Below, piece by piece: positions 44,288-52,664 of a stretch of DNA of 64,000 bases; positions within the stretch are counted from its first letter, which is position 1, and each line of letters begins with the position of its first letter. A program made the translations under genes and the position numbers. The notes under the pieces were generated by a model, which was not told where the DNA came from, searched no databases, and was given only the letters and a program-made list of their open reading frames with translations. This stretch comes from Larkinella knui (GTDB taxonomy: Bacteria > Bacteroidota > Bacteroidia > Cytophagales > Spirosomataceae), in assembly GCF_003858645.1 (NCBI RefSeq), contig NZ_RQJP01000005.1, positions 558,001 to 622,000 on the forward strand, in the 5' to 3' direction.

Positions 44288-44347
44288 ATGATGAACGATG
44301 AATGTATGTGTCAACCATTCATCGTTCATCATTCATAATTCATCATT
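44273..44347. terminator. perfect 32-bp inverted repeat between convergent genes
   Basis: Arms 44273-44304 and 44316-44347 are perfectly complementary over 32 bp with an 11-nt loop. The left arm overlaps the PTE-like stop codon and the right arm abuts the dnaX stop codon. It is likely a bidirectional terminator. It contains the same ATGAACGATGAAT core as the hairpin at 29869-29909. Confidence 0.75.
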
Positions 44348-46183
44348 TTAATAATCAACATCCAGGCCCAGCGTTCGTTTCAACTCTAGCAGGGCGGGGT
44401 TCTTTTCGGCCAGGTAATTGAATTTATCCTGGGGCGTGTAAATCATTTTGCGGGTTTCCTGTAGCGCAATGGTATGAACCAGTTGAATCTGGGAGTTTTG
44501 TAATTCCTGCCGGAGATAGGTGAGCAAATCCTGGCGCAAATCATTCAGAAGGTCGGCTTGCAGCGAGTTGTCGAGGGCGATGTGAATGGTGGTCCCTTCC
44601 AGAAGAAATTCCCGATTCAGCATCACCTGCTCCGTTCGGGATCCGTCCTGCTGATCCCGAAGGCGGGCATACGCCTGCCAGACGGCTTTCAATTGCTCAA
44701 AAATGAACGGTTTATCCACTTTTGGCAGTTCGGGAGCCTCCGCTAAAGCGGTTGCCACGACACTCGAAATGGCCGGAACCGGCCGGTCGATGGACACCAG
44801 ATTGCTCGTGGTCCGTAGCTTACTGCTGACCGGTTTTGGTATGTCAGCAACAACCGGAGCGCGTTCCGGCAGCGGTTTTACGGTCCCGTTGCCGTTCGGC
44901 TGGGGATGATAGCCGTTCGTTGGCTCGTTCGTGTGGGAGGGAAGCGCAACGGGTTCGGGGTCAGAAGTTAGAGGGCTACTGTCGGCTGAGCTGTCCTTTT
45001 TTTTTTCGGCCCGGTCCGCACTCCGGGGTTCTTTTTTCTCCGAATCGCCGGTCGGCGCTGGCAAAGCCGTTAAGTCCAGCACGTTCGGCAGGTTGGCCAG
45101 TTTCATGAGGCAAACCTCCACGTGAAGCCGCTGATTCTTAGCCGATTTGTAATTCAGGTCGCATTGCGCACCGACACTCAGGGCCGACAAAAGAAAGCTC
45201 AGGGGGGCTTCGGCGGCTTGTTTGAGGTACTTCTGCTGGATGCTTTCGGTCACCTGTAACAGCTGAATGGTGGCGGCATCCTTGCAAACCAGCAGGTTCC
45301 GGAAATGCTCGCTCAAGCCAACGATGAACTGATGGCCATCGAAGCCCTTCCGCAGAATTTCGTCGAACAACAGCATGCTTTGCGGCAAATTAGCCGCCAG
45401 TACCAAGTCCGTCAGTCGGAAATAATAGTCGTAGTCGAGGATGTGGAGATTTTCCAGAACCTCTTTATAACGCAGAATCCGGTCTTCCGAAAACGTGACA
45501 TTCAGGTCGAACATCGAAAGGGCATCCCGCAAACCGCCATCGGCTTTCTGGGCGATGAGTTCCAGGGCTTCGTATTCCGTCTGAATGCCTTCCTTTTGGG
45601 CAATGCTGGCCAGATGGTCGCTGATGTCGCGCGGCTGAATCCGGTTGAAGTCGAAGAGCTGACAACGCGAAAGGATCGTTGGCAGGATTTTATGCTTCTC
45701 CGTGGTGGCCAGAATAAAAATGGCGTAGGAGGGAGGTTCTTCCAGTGTTTTCAGAAACGCGTTGAAAGCGGCCTGTGACAGCATGTGAACCTCATCGATG
45801 ATGTAAATTTTATAATTACCCGACTGGGGCGGATACCGGACCTGATCGATCAGATTCCGGATGTCTTCAACCGAGTTGTTGGAAGCGGCATCCAGTTCGT
45901 GAATATTGAACGACGCGTTCTGATTGAAACTCACACACGATTCACACTGATCACAGGGTTCAACCGCATCGCTTTTGCCGAGATTCTGGCAGTTGATGGT
46001 CTTGGCCAGAATGCGGGCACAAGTCGTTTTTCCAACCCCCCGTGGTCCGCAAAACAGAAATGCCTGCGCCAGGTGATTGGTTAAAATCGCGTTTTTAAGA
46101 GTGGTCGTAATGTGTGCCTGTCCGACGACGGTATCGAAGGTAGCCGGACGGTATTTCCGGGCCGAGACAACGAAGTTATCCAT
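44348..46183 (-). CDS. dnaX: DNA polymerase III gamma/tau subunit
   Basis: This 611-residue clamp-loader ATPase has Walker A FCGPRGVGKTTCARI, a zinc finger (CEPCDQCESC pattern: NCQ...CDQCESCVSF), Walker B/DEAD-like IYIIDEVHMLS, sensor 1 FILATTEKHKILPTILSRC and domain III up to about residue 365. A low-complexity linker (about 375-470) follows, then a tau-specific C-terminal domain (about 490-611). In the linker, codons 393-396 read GAA-AAA-AAA-AAG (10 As), a slippery run; both alternative frames stop within ten codons, giving a gamma-like short form. Confidence 0.96.
   Translation of the reverse strand: MDNFVVSARKYRPATFDTVVGQAHITTTLKNAILTNHLAQAFLFCGPRGVGKTTCARILAKTINCQNLGKSDAVEPCDQCESCVSFNQNASFNIHELDAASNNSVEDIRNLIDQVRYPPQSGNYKIYIIDEVHMLSQAAFNAFLKTLEEPPSYAIFILATTEKHKILPTILSRCQLFDFNRIQPRDISDHLASIAQKEGIQTEYEALELIAQKADGGLRDALSMFDLNVTFSEDRILRYKEVLENLHILDYDYYFRLTDLVLAANLPQSMLLFDEILRKGFDGHQFIVGLSEHFRNLLVCKDAATIQLLQVTESIQQKYLKQAAEAPLSFLLSALSVGAQCDLNYKSAKNQRLHVEVCLMKLANLPNVLDLTALPAPTGDSEKKEPRSADRAEKKKDSSADSSPLTSDPEPVALPSHTNEPTNGYHPQPNGNGTVKPLPERAPVVADIPKPVSSKLRTTSNLVSIDRPVPAISSVVATALAEAPELPKVDKPFIFEQLKAVWQAYARLRDQQDGSRTEQVMLNREFLLEGTTIHIALDNSLQADLLNDLRQDLLTYLRQELQNSQIQLVHTIALQETRKMIYTPQDKFNYLAEKNPALLELKRTLGLDVDY
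44996..45007 (-). promoter_or_regulatory. putative slippery site in dnaX (A10)
   Basis: On the coding strand GAA AAA AAA AAG contains A-AAA-AAG, the same heptamer used by E. coli dnaX for -1 frameshifting, within ten As prone to polymerase slippage. The -1 frame reads GGA CAG CTC AGC CGA CAG TAG; the +1 frame stops at TAA about nine codons on. Confidence 0.55.
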
Positions 46184-46243
46184 GTCGGCAAGTTAGCCAA
46201 AAAAAACGGTCTGCCGTAGCGGTCAAAGCCCCGCGGGTCAAAA

Positions 46244-46855
46244 TTACTTTCCGCCCGACCGCTTGTCCCAACTCATGTTTTGGGCCGATTTTCCGAAGCA
46301 AAGCAGTGATAATGAAAGGGTATAGTGATAGAAATCAACCGGATGGATGGGTAAATTTTTTAGCTGACCCAGCCGGATCGCCAGCGCCAGAATCATAACC
46401 GCTAAAACAACCCAGGAGGCTCGGGGGTCCCGGCGCACAACGCCCAGAAAGGCGATCAGCAGAACGATTACCATGCCCATCGAGGGGATCACGGGGGTGA
46501 AAGCGCCCACTGTAGGATTCAGCAGGAGCACAAGAAACAACCCGATTCCCAGTGAAACGGTTATGATAAATCCCTGTCTCGTAATTTGCTGTTTCTGAAT
46601 TAACCCCCAAACGCCAACAATCACACACACGACCCCCAGACTCCCCGCCAGTGTTTCCAGCGAACGGTGTAAGGGCACAACGCCCTGGATGCCCGCGAAC
46701 AGGAGAATGCCGATCAGGGCCGTCATCGAAATCGTGATTAGAAAGAGTCCCCACAACACCCGATTGTACCAGCTCAATGCCTGAAAATACCGCCAAAAAA
46801 CCCAGATACCTGTAAACGCCAGCACGGCATCTGACACCATATTTGATAAGTTCAT
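46244..46855 (-). CDS. multi-spanning membrane protein of unknown function
   Basis: The product has 203 residues with about six hydrophobic helices (for example AVLAFTGIWVFWRYF, VLWGLFLITISMTALIGILLF, FIITVSLGIGLFLVLLL, GMVIVLLIAFLGVV, WVVLAVMILALAIRLG). A polar motif HPVDFYHYTLSLSLLCFGK is near the C-terminus. I cannot name the family; the organisation resembles small Bacteroidota membrane proteins of unknown function (DUF6962-like). It is divergent from sucD and shares the intergenic region with a hairpin and promoter. Confidence 0.6.
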   Translation of the reverse strand: MNLSNMVSDAVLAFTGIWVFWRYFQALSWYNRVLWGLFLITISMTALIGILLFAGIQGVVPLHRSLETLAGSLGVVCVIVGVWGLIQKQQITRQGFIITVSLGIGLFLVLLLNPTVGAFTPVIPSMGMVIVLLIAFLGVVRRDPRASWVVLAVMILALAIRLGQLKNLPIHPVDFYHYTLSLSLLCFGKSAQNMSWDKRSGGK

Positions 46856-46894
46856 ATGGGAAATAACAATTTTTCAGGAAAAAAGGCAAAAAGG

Positions 46895-46951
46895 AGTGAA
46901 GAGTTAGGATACCTCAACCCGCCCTTCACGCATAACTCTGCACTCTTCACT
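46895..46951. repeat. inverted repeat upstream of sucD
   Basis: AGTGAAGAGT (46895-46904) pairs with ACTCTTCACT (46942-46951), 10 bp, 37-nt loop, and the right arm runs into TTTTTG of the -33 region. It lies between divergent genes. Confidence 0.5.
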
Positions 46952-46953
46952 TT

Positions 46954-46981
46954 TTTGTTTAGCCATTTCCGTCTACTTTTG
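46954..46981 (+). promoter_or_regulatory. candidate promoter for sucD
   Basis: TTTG (46954-46957), 16-nt spacer, then TACTTTTG (46974-46981), a perfect -7 element. The spacer is slightly short. Transcript would start about 45 nt before the sucD ATG at 47035. Confidence 0.55.
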
Positions 46982-47034
46982 CGCGGTTCCAAGAGCTTAT
47001 ACCTTCACACGCATAGCACAGCTTTTCATTCATC

Positions 47035-47913
47035 ATGAGCGTATTAGTTAACAAAAATTCCAAGGTTATCGTCCAGGGCTTTACGGGCTCTGAAGGTTCA
47101 TTTCATGCTCAACAGATGATCGAGTATGGTACGAATGTCATTGGCGGGGTTACCCCGGGCAAGGGCGGACAGACCCATCTCGACCGACCTGTTTTCAACA
47201 CCGTGAAGGAAGCTGTTGAAAAGGGCGGGGCTAATGTCTCGATCATCTTTGTGCCACCGGCTTTTGCTGCCGATGCCATCATGGAAGCCGCCGACGCCGG
47301 TATCAAGGTGATTATCTGTATAACAGAGGGTATTCCGACGAAAGACATGATGATTGCGAAAGAATATCTGACGGGGAAAGACGTACGGCTGATCGGGCCG
47401 AACTGCCCCGGTGTGATGACGGCGGAAGAGTGCAAAGTGGGCATTATGCCCGGTTTTATATTCAAAAAAGGGACCATCGGCATCGTTTCCAAATCCGGTA
47501 CCTTGACCTACGAAGCCGTTGATCAGCTTTCGAAAGTAGGATTGGGCCAGACCACGGCCATCGGTATCGGCGGTGATCCGATTATCGGCACAACCACCAA
47601 AGAAGCCGTTGAATTGCTGATGAACGACCCCGAAACGGAAGGCATCGTAATGATTGGTGAAATCGGTGGGGGGATGGAAGCCGAAGCCGCTAACTGGATC
47701 AAAGCCGACGGAAACAGAAAGCCGGTGGTGGGTTTCATTGCCGGTCAAACGGCTCCAAAAGGCCGCCGGATGGGCCACGCCGGTGCCATCATCGGTGGTG
47801 CGGATGATACCGCAGCCGCTAAGATGCGTATTATGGCCGAATGCGGTATTCACGTGGTCGAATCACCGGCACTGATCGGTGAAACGATGCTGAAAGCACT
47901 CGGAAAGAATTAA
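47035..47913 (+). CDS. sucD: succinyl-CoA ligase (ADP-forming) alpha subunit
   Basis: This 292-residue TCA-cycle enzyme subunit binds CoA and carries the phosphohistidine. The N-terminal Rossmann domain has [35 protein letters not shown]. The middle has [21 protein letters not shown] and [17 protein letters not shown]. The C-terminal domain has [15 protein letters not shown] and the phosphohistidine in [12 protein letters not shown]. sucC is not adjacent; in Bacteroidota the two are often unlinked. It is followed by a long hairpin terminator. Confidence 0.97.
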   Translation: MSVLVNKNSKVIVQGFTGSEGSFHAQQMIEYGTNVIGGVTPGKGGQTHLDRPVFNTVKEAVEKGGANVSIIFVPPAFAADAIMEAADAGIKVIICITEGIPTKDMMIAKEYLTGKDVRLIGPNCPGVMTAEECKVGIMPGFIFKKGTIGIVSKSGTLTYEAVDQLSKVGLGQTTAIGIGGDPIIGTTTKEAVELLMNDPETEGIVMIGEIGGGMEAEAANWIKADGNRKPVVGFIAGQTAPKGRRMGHAGAIIGGADDTAAAKMRIMAECGIHVVESPALIGETMLKALGKN

Positions 47914-47922
47914 CCAGTTAAG

Positions 47923-48004
47923 AATTAAGAGTTAAAAGTTAAAAATAGGATGGAGCGCTTTCGGGATTCATGCGTCAGCTATTTTTAACTTTTAACTCTT
48001 AATT
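47923..48004. terminator. long stem-loop after sucD
   Basis: Arms 47923-47948 and 47979-48004 pair over 26 positions, the inner 24 perfectly (TTAAGAGTTAAAAGTTAAAA...), with a 30-nt loop. It lies 10 nt after the sucD stop and 16 nt before the DUF4271 gene start. Confidence 0.6.
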
Positions 48005-48019
48005 TATAATTCCTGTCTC

Positions 48020-49180
48020 GTGCGGATTCGTTTTATTTTGTTCTCATTGGCCCTGACCCTGTGGGCGGTGGGAAGTCGTGCGCAGGGAGTAGGGCCAAAT
48101 CAGCAGTTTTTTCCCGTCCACGACTTCCGCAACGACTGGCTGGTCTACGACCAGTCCTACAAATCGTACGTGCCTTTCATCGATGAGCAGCACGCTCTGG
48201 TTTCTTCCGTTAGTTTTTTTCTGGATATTGAAAGTAATCGCCGGTATAATCTCCTGATTTCGACCCGGCAGGATGGGTATTTATTTATCGATGCGGCCCT
48301 CAAGCGCAAATTAATCGCCAACGAGTGGCTGGTGCTGAATCTGGATAGTCTGTACCGGGCCTATCGGAAACCTGAACTGTTCCTAACGCTCCACGGCAGT
48401 CCCGGTGTCGACGATAAAATGGTATTTATCGGCCACCGGAAATCGGCCGCCCAGAAAGACGTGGTGGTAACCGACACCCGGTTAAGTATTTTACCGCGCC
48501 GATTGTCGGTGTATACCAATTTCTTCACGTTGTGTTTGCTGTTCATCGTCGCCATCAATGCGTACCTGTTCAATTTTCACCACCGGGCCTTCCTCCGTTT
48601 TTTCAATCTGGCCGACCTGCTGTCGGTGACAGTTCGCGATGAATTGTTTTTGGTCAATCGCCCGTTGAGCCGGACCAATCTGCTTTTTTTAATGAATCTG
48701 GGTTTTATTACGGCTTATTTATACCTGATTATCCAGAGCAAAAACATCGATTTATTTCTGTCAAGAGCCTTGCTGCTGCGGGGGCAGGGGCTGCTGGATC
48801 TGACGATTACCTTTTTCGAACTCAGTATTCTGGCCTTTTTGCTGCTTTTGGCAAAATATCTCTTTATCGTGACGATTGGCGGTTTATACCGGCTGGAGGA
48901 GGTTGTGAACTTGCATTTCTTTAAGGTCATACAATCATCTTTACTCTTCTTTACGTTTGGTGCCATTAGCGTGGCCACCATTGCGGCTAACTCGTCCATG
49001 ACCGGCACCTGGCCGAGTATGTGGCTGATTGTTCCCTTCGTGGGGTTTTATATCATTCGGCTGGCCTTGTTATATGTTGTCATTGCAAACAAAGCGGTTA
49101 TCAAAAATCTGTATTTATTTTCGTACCTTTGCATCGTTGAATTGATACCGCTAACCATTGGGGTTCGGTTCGCACTGTAA
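48020..49180 (+). CDS. DUF4271 integral membrane protein
   Basis: The product has 386 residues, GTG start at 48020 (MRIRFILFSLALTLWAVGS, signal peptide to SRAQ). The N-terminal periplasmic half has WLVYDQSYKSYVPFIDEQH. The C-terminal half (about 170-386) is the DUF4271 membrane domain with about six to eight helices, including LFLMNLGFITAYLYLIIQ, LAKYLFIVTIGGLYRL and LYLFSYLCIVELIPLTIG. In Bacteroidota DUF4271 genes adjoin hemD, as here; the function is unknown. Confidence 0.85.
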   Translation: MRIRFILFSLALTLWAVGSRAQGVGPNQQFFPVHDFRNDWLVYDQSYKSYVPFIDEQHALVSSVSFFLDIESNRRYNLLISTRQDGYLFIDAALKRKLIANEWLVLNLDSLYRAYRKPELFLTLHGSPGVDDKMVFIGHRKSAAQKDVVVTDTRLSILPRRLSVYTNFFTLCLLFIVAINAYLFNFHHRAFLRFFNLADLLSVTVRDELFLVNRPLSRTNLLFLMNLGFITAYLYLIIQSKNIDLFLSRALLLRGQGLLDLTITFFELSILAFLLLLAKYLFIVTIGGLYRLEEVVNLHFFKVIQSSLLFFTFGAISVATIAANSSMTGTWPSMWLIVPFVGFYIIRLALLYVVIANKAVIKNLYLFSYLCIVELIPLTIGVRFAL

Positions 49181-49219
49181 CCATTGGGCAAGCTTTAAAC
49201 ACAAAACGCGAGGTATTCG

Positions 49220-50005
49220 ATGAGTGAGATTTCTGCTAAGTACGACCAGGAAAGGCTGACGAAAGTAGCCAGCATCTTAGTTACTCAAGCCCGACCTGCC
49301 GACACTAATTCGCCCTATTTCCAGATTGCAGGTAAATATAATCTGCAGATTGATTTTCGTCCTTTTATCCAGATTCAGGGCGTTTCCTACAAAGACTTTC
49401 GAAAGCAGAAAATCAACATCCTCGACCACACGGCTATTATTTTTACCAGCCGGAATGCGGTCGATCACTTCTTCCGAATTTGTCAGGAAGCTAAACTGGA
49501 AATGCCGGCCGATATGAAGTATTTCTGCGTAACCGAGCAGACTGCCAACTATTTGCAGAAGTACATTGTCATTCGGAAGCGAAAAATCTTTACGGGAAAT
49601 AAAACCGCTGCCGATCTGTTTGATCTCATTCGGAAGCATAAGAACGAGAAATTTCTGTTTCCCTGCTCCAACATCCGCGGAAACGATATTCCGGATTTTA
49701 TGGATACCAGCGGTTTGCACCTGTCCGAAGCGGTGATGTACGAAACCGTACCCGCCGATCTGTCGGATCTGGATATTCATTCGTTCGATATTATTGCTTT
49801 TTTCAGCCCGTCGGGGGTCAATTCATTGCTGCATAACTTTCCGGAATTTACGCAAAATGGCATCCGGATGGCGGCTTTTGGACCAACTACGGCGCGGGCT
49901 GTTACCGATGCCGGATTTATTCTGGACATTGAAGCCCCTTTGCCCAATGCGCCGTCGATGGCGGGGGCCTTGGAACTGTATATGAAAAAGGCCAATAATC
50001 ATTGA
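49220..50005 (+). CDS. hemD: uroporphyrinogen-III synthase
   Basis: The product has 261 residues. HemD cyclises hydroxymethylbilane to uroporphyrinogen III with inversion of ring D. The two-lobed fold is supported by KVASILVTQARPADTNSPYFQI at the N-terminus, AIIFTSRNAVDHFFRI, YFCVTEQTANYL, FLFPCSNIRGNDIPDFM and the late DIIAFFSPSGVNSLLHNFPE, IRMAAFGPTTARAVTDAGF and AGALELYMKK. HemD is poorly conserved, but these motifs and the DUF4271 neighbour support the call. Confidence 0.92.
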   Translation: MSEISAKYDQERLTKVASILVTQARPADTNSPYFQIAGKYNLQIDFRPFIQIQGVSYKDFRKQKINILDHTAIIFTSRNAVDHFFRICQEAKLEMPADMKYFCVTEQTANYLQKYIVIRKRKIFTGNKTAADLFDLIRKHKNEKFLFPCSNIRGNDIPDFMDTSGLHLSEAVMYETVPADLSDLDIHSFDIIAFFSPSGVNSLLHNFPEFTQNGIRMAAFGPTTARAVTDAGFILDIEAPLPNAPSMAGALELYMKKANNH

Positions 50006-50033
50006 CGGGCCGAGCGATTCTGCCCTGGAATTG

Positions 50034-50095
50034 CGCTGATTGAATGAGCCGGGACCCTGATTGTTTTGCAATCAGGCCGATCACTCAATCGGCGC
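50034..50095. terminator. stem-loop terminator after hemD
   Basis: The inner stem CCTGATTG/CAATCAGG (50056-50063 with 50069-50076) encloses TTTTG. Flanking GATTGA/TCAATC segments extend the structure with interior mismatches. It lies 50 nt after the hemD stop. Confidence 0.6.
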
Positions 50096-50251
50096 AATCT
50101 AGTTTTAAAGAGTCTCCTTTTTTATACCAATATTTTTGGAAAATCTCCGTTTAATAACTAACATGCGCTTAAGCGTGATTACCAACGGAGTGGACCGTTT
50201 CTCACTTTGGCAGGTCATTCAAAATTAATCTGGTGATTGCTCTGATATTTT

Positions 50252-51220
50252 ATGAATCGTAAGTTCTACGTTGTCCTGCTGCTGGTGGCCTACGTGATAA
50301 CGACTTCGGGCGTTGAGGCACAAGATCAGGATCCGCAATTCAGCTTGTATATGTTCAATCCGGTCTACTACAATCCGGCCGCAGCCGGTTCGGAGGGAGT
50401 TACCCGGTTTCAGTTGGTACATCGCACTCAATATCTTGGTTATCAGGGTACTTTTGACGAAGGAGGCTCCCCCAGCACCCAGCTGTTTTCATTTAATATG
50501 CCCTTAAGTAAAATCCACGGTGGGGTGGGTTTATACGCTGCCAATGAAACATTTGGTCCGCAGGGATTTCAAAAGATTCAGGCAGCCTATGCTTTCCGGT
50601 TGCCTGTGAAAAAAGGAATGCTCTCTTTTGGTGTCGAGGGAGGAATCCATAACCGGTCGATCAATTACGACCGGTTTCGGCCCAACGATCCCGGAGATCC
50701 GCTGATTCAGAACGGCCGTGTTAATCAGACGCAGCCTGATCTGGGCGCGGGCGTTTATTACAATTCGGACACGTATTATATAGGCGCGAGCATGAAGCAC
50801 CTGACGCAGCCTGATTTTAAATTAGGAAACGACGTTGGGCTCAATCCGCTTTATCGTACGGCCTATCTGACGGCTGGTTACCGGTATGCCTGGAATGAAC
50901 TGATTGATATCATGCCTTCCGCCATTTACAAATTCAACACCAACGCGACGTATTCATCCGTCGAAATCAGTGCGCTGGCTATGTATGACAAGCGCCACTG
51001 GGTAGGATTTGGCTACCGTCAGGGGGATGCTTTCACCGCCACCGCCGGAATTAGTTTGTTGCGGAATAATGCGCTGCGCTTTGGGTATGCTTTCGATTTT
51101 GTGGTCAGTAACCGCGATGCTAAAAGTCCAACTTCGCACGAAATACTGTTATCTTATTCCTTGCCTGAACCCCGCGCGGGCCGTAAACCAATCATCAGAA
51201 CGCCCCGATTCCGTTATTGA
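50252..51220 (+). CDS. type IX secretion system PorP/SprF-family outer-membrane protein
   Basis: This 322-residue beta-barrel protein has a signal peptide (VVLLLVAYVITTSGVEA). The PorP/SprF family pattern DPQFSLYMFNPVYYNPAAAGSEG opens the mature protein. It continues with FQLVHRTQYLGYQG, SFNMPLSKIHGGVGLYAANETFGP and a terminal DAKSPTSHEILLSYSLPEPR. SprF-like proteins help export or anchor gliding adhesins through T9SS. It lies just upstream of gldK, the usual position in this phylum. Confidence 0.93.
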   Translation: MNRKFYVVLLLVAYVITTSGVEAQDQDPQFSLYMFNPVYYNPAAAGSEGVTRFQLVHRTQYLGYQGTFDEGGSPSTQLFSFNMPLSKIHGGVGLYAANETFGPQGFQKIQAAYAFRLPVKKGMLSFGVEGGIHNRSINYDRFRPNDPGDPLIQNGRVNQTQPDLGAGVYYNSDTYYIGASMKHLTQPDFKLGNDVGLNPLYRTAYLTAGYRYAWNELIDIMPSAIYKFNTNATYSSVEISALAMYDKRHWVGFGYRQGDAFTATAGISLLRNNALRFGYAFDFVVSNRDAKSPTSHEILLSYSLPEPRAGRKPIIRTPRFRY

Positions 51221-51484
51221 AAGAACCATTACGAAACTGACAGCATTCCACCCCTGGTTTACCCTCCTAATATTGGCGTAATTATTGTTAGGCTGTTTAA
51301 CGTCAAAGTGATAATTTTGAACAAATTAGTTGGATAGGTGGTAAAACTGATCGCATGTTGGTTTGACTTTTTTTGGAATACTAAATGCATTCAATCAATT
51401 CAAATGTACGTATACAATAAAATGCTTTATTTTCGTTCTAAGACTGGTTTGCACGCGAAACAGATTTTAACGTATCATACAACT

Positions 51485-52576
51485 ATGAGTATTAAGTGGT
51501 TTACCGGCAACGCAGCCCGAGGGGTGATGGTGGTGGCAACGATTCTGCTGATGCAGGGTTGCGGGTTTATCAAATCAAAATTTGGTGGCGGAAAAGGAAA
51601 AGGAGAGGACGTCGGTGTCGTCAATGGTGAAATTACGGCCAACGGACGGAAAGGCTGGAAACAAACCACACCGTATGGTATGGTGCTGGTGCCGTCGGGT
51701 TCCTTTATGATGGGGCAGGCTGACGAAGATCTGGCCGCATCCCAGACCAACATGAACCGGCGGGTAACGATCAGCTCATTTTACATGGATGATACTGAAA
51801 TTACCAACCATGAATACCGGCAGTTTGTCAATGCTTTACTCACCGATTCCGTTTCGGTTTTGGGTGAAGAGGAAATCATGACCAAGTATTATCCGGATAC
51901 AACGGTTTGGAAGAATGACTTTACGTACCACAATGGCGATCCGATGCTGGAATATTACTTTTCGCATCCGGCCTTTGATACGTATCCGGTTGTTGGCGTA
52001 AGCTGGCAGGCAGCCCAGTATTTCTGTAACTGGCGCACGAACCTGTACAACGATTATCGTACGAAAGAAGGACAGTTTGTTTCGCCCCGCTATCGTCTGC
52101 CTTCGGAGGCAGAATGGGAATGGGCCGCCCGCGGTGGACGTAATTCTGCCAAATATCCCTGGGGTGGGCCCTACGTCGCCAATGGCAAAGGCTGTTATCT
52201 GGCCAACTTCAAGCCACAACGTGGAAATTTTGATGCGGATGGGTATCCCTACACGGCTCCGGCCAATGCCTACAATCCGAACGACTATGGACTGTATAAC
52301 ATGTCCGGTAACGTAGCGGAATGGACCCGCGATGCGTACGCAGAAAATGCAGCCGCTATCGTTTGGGATATGAACCCGGATAATCAGAATGCCGATGAAC
52401 CCCGGAAAGTAGTGCGCGGTGGTTCATGGAAAGACATCGCATATTACCTGGAAACGGGAACGCGGTATTACGAGTACGAAAACAACAAGCGCTCCTACAT
52501 CGGCTTCCGGTGTGTTATGGACAACCTCCAGGGACGAACCGCTTCCAAAGGGGCCCGGGCGTCGGCCCGTCGTTAA
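51485..52576 (+). CDS. gldK: gliding motility/T9SS lipoprotein GldK (PorK)
   Basis: The product has 363 residues from ATG 51485, lipoprotein signal ending LLMQGC. It has the formylglycine-generating-enzyme (FGE-sulfatase) fold: YGMVLVPSGSFMMGQ, MDDTEITNHEYRQFVNAL, YPVVGVSWQAAQYFCNWR, RLPSEAEWEWAARGG, NVAEWTRDAY and VVRGGSWKDIAYYLE. FGE catalytic cysteines are absent from the RGGSW region, as expected for GldK. With GldN it forms the periplasmic ring of the type IX secretion system around the GldLM motor. First gene of gldKLMN. Confidence 0.95.
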   Translation: MSIKWFTGNAARGVMVVATILLMQGCGFIKSKFGGGKGKGEDVGVVNGEITANGRKGWKQTTPYGMVLVPSGSFMMGQADEDLAASQTNMNRRVTISSFYMDDTEITNHEYRQFVNALLTDSVSVLGEEEIMTKYYPDTTVWKNDFTYHNGDPMLEYYFSHPAFDTYPVVGVSWQAAQYFCNWRTNLYNDYRTKEGQFVSPRYRLPSEAEWEWAARGGRNSAKYPWGGPYVANGKGCYLANFKPQRGNFDADGYPYTAPANAYNPNDYGLYNMSGNVAEWTRDAYAENAAAIVWDMNPDNQNADEPRKVVRGGSWKDIAYYLETGTRYYEYENNKRSYIGFRCVMDNLQGRTASKGARASARR

Positions 52577-52664
52577 TCCGGTTGGCTCCGGAGTTTAAAC
52601 CGACTCAACTTCAATTAAGTACTAACAAAAACAACACAATACCCATTTAATTATTGCTTTAATC

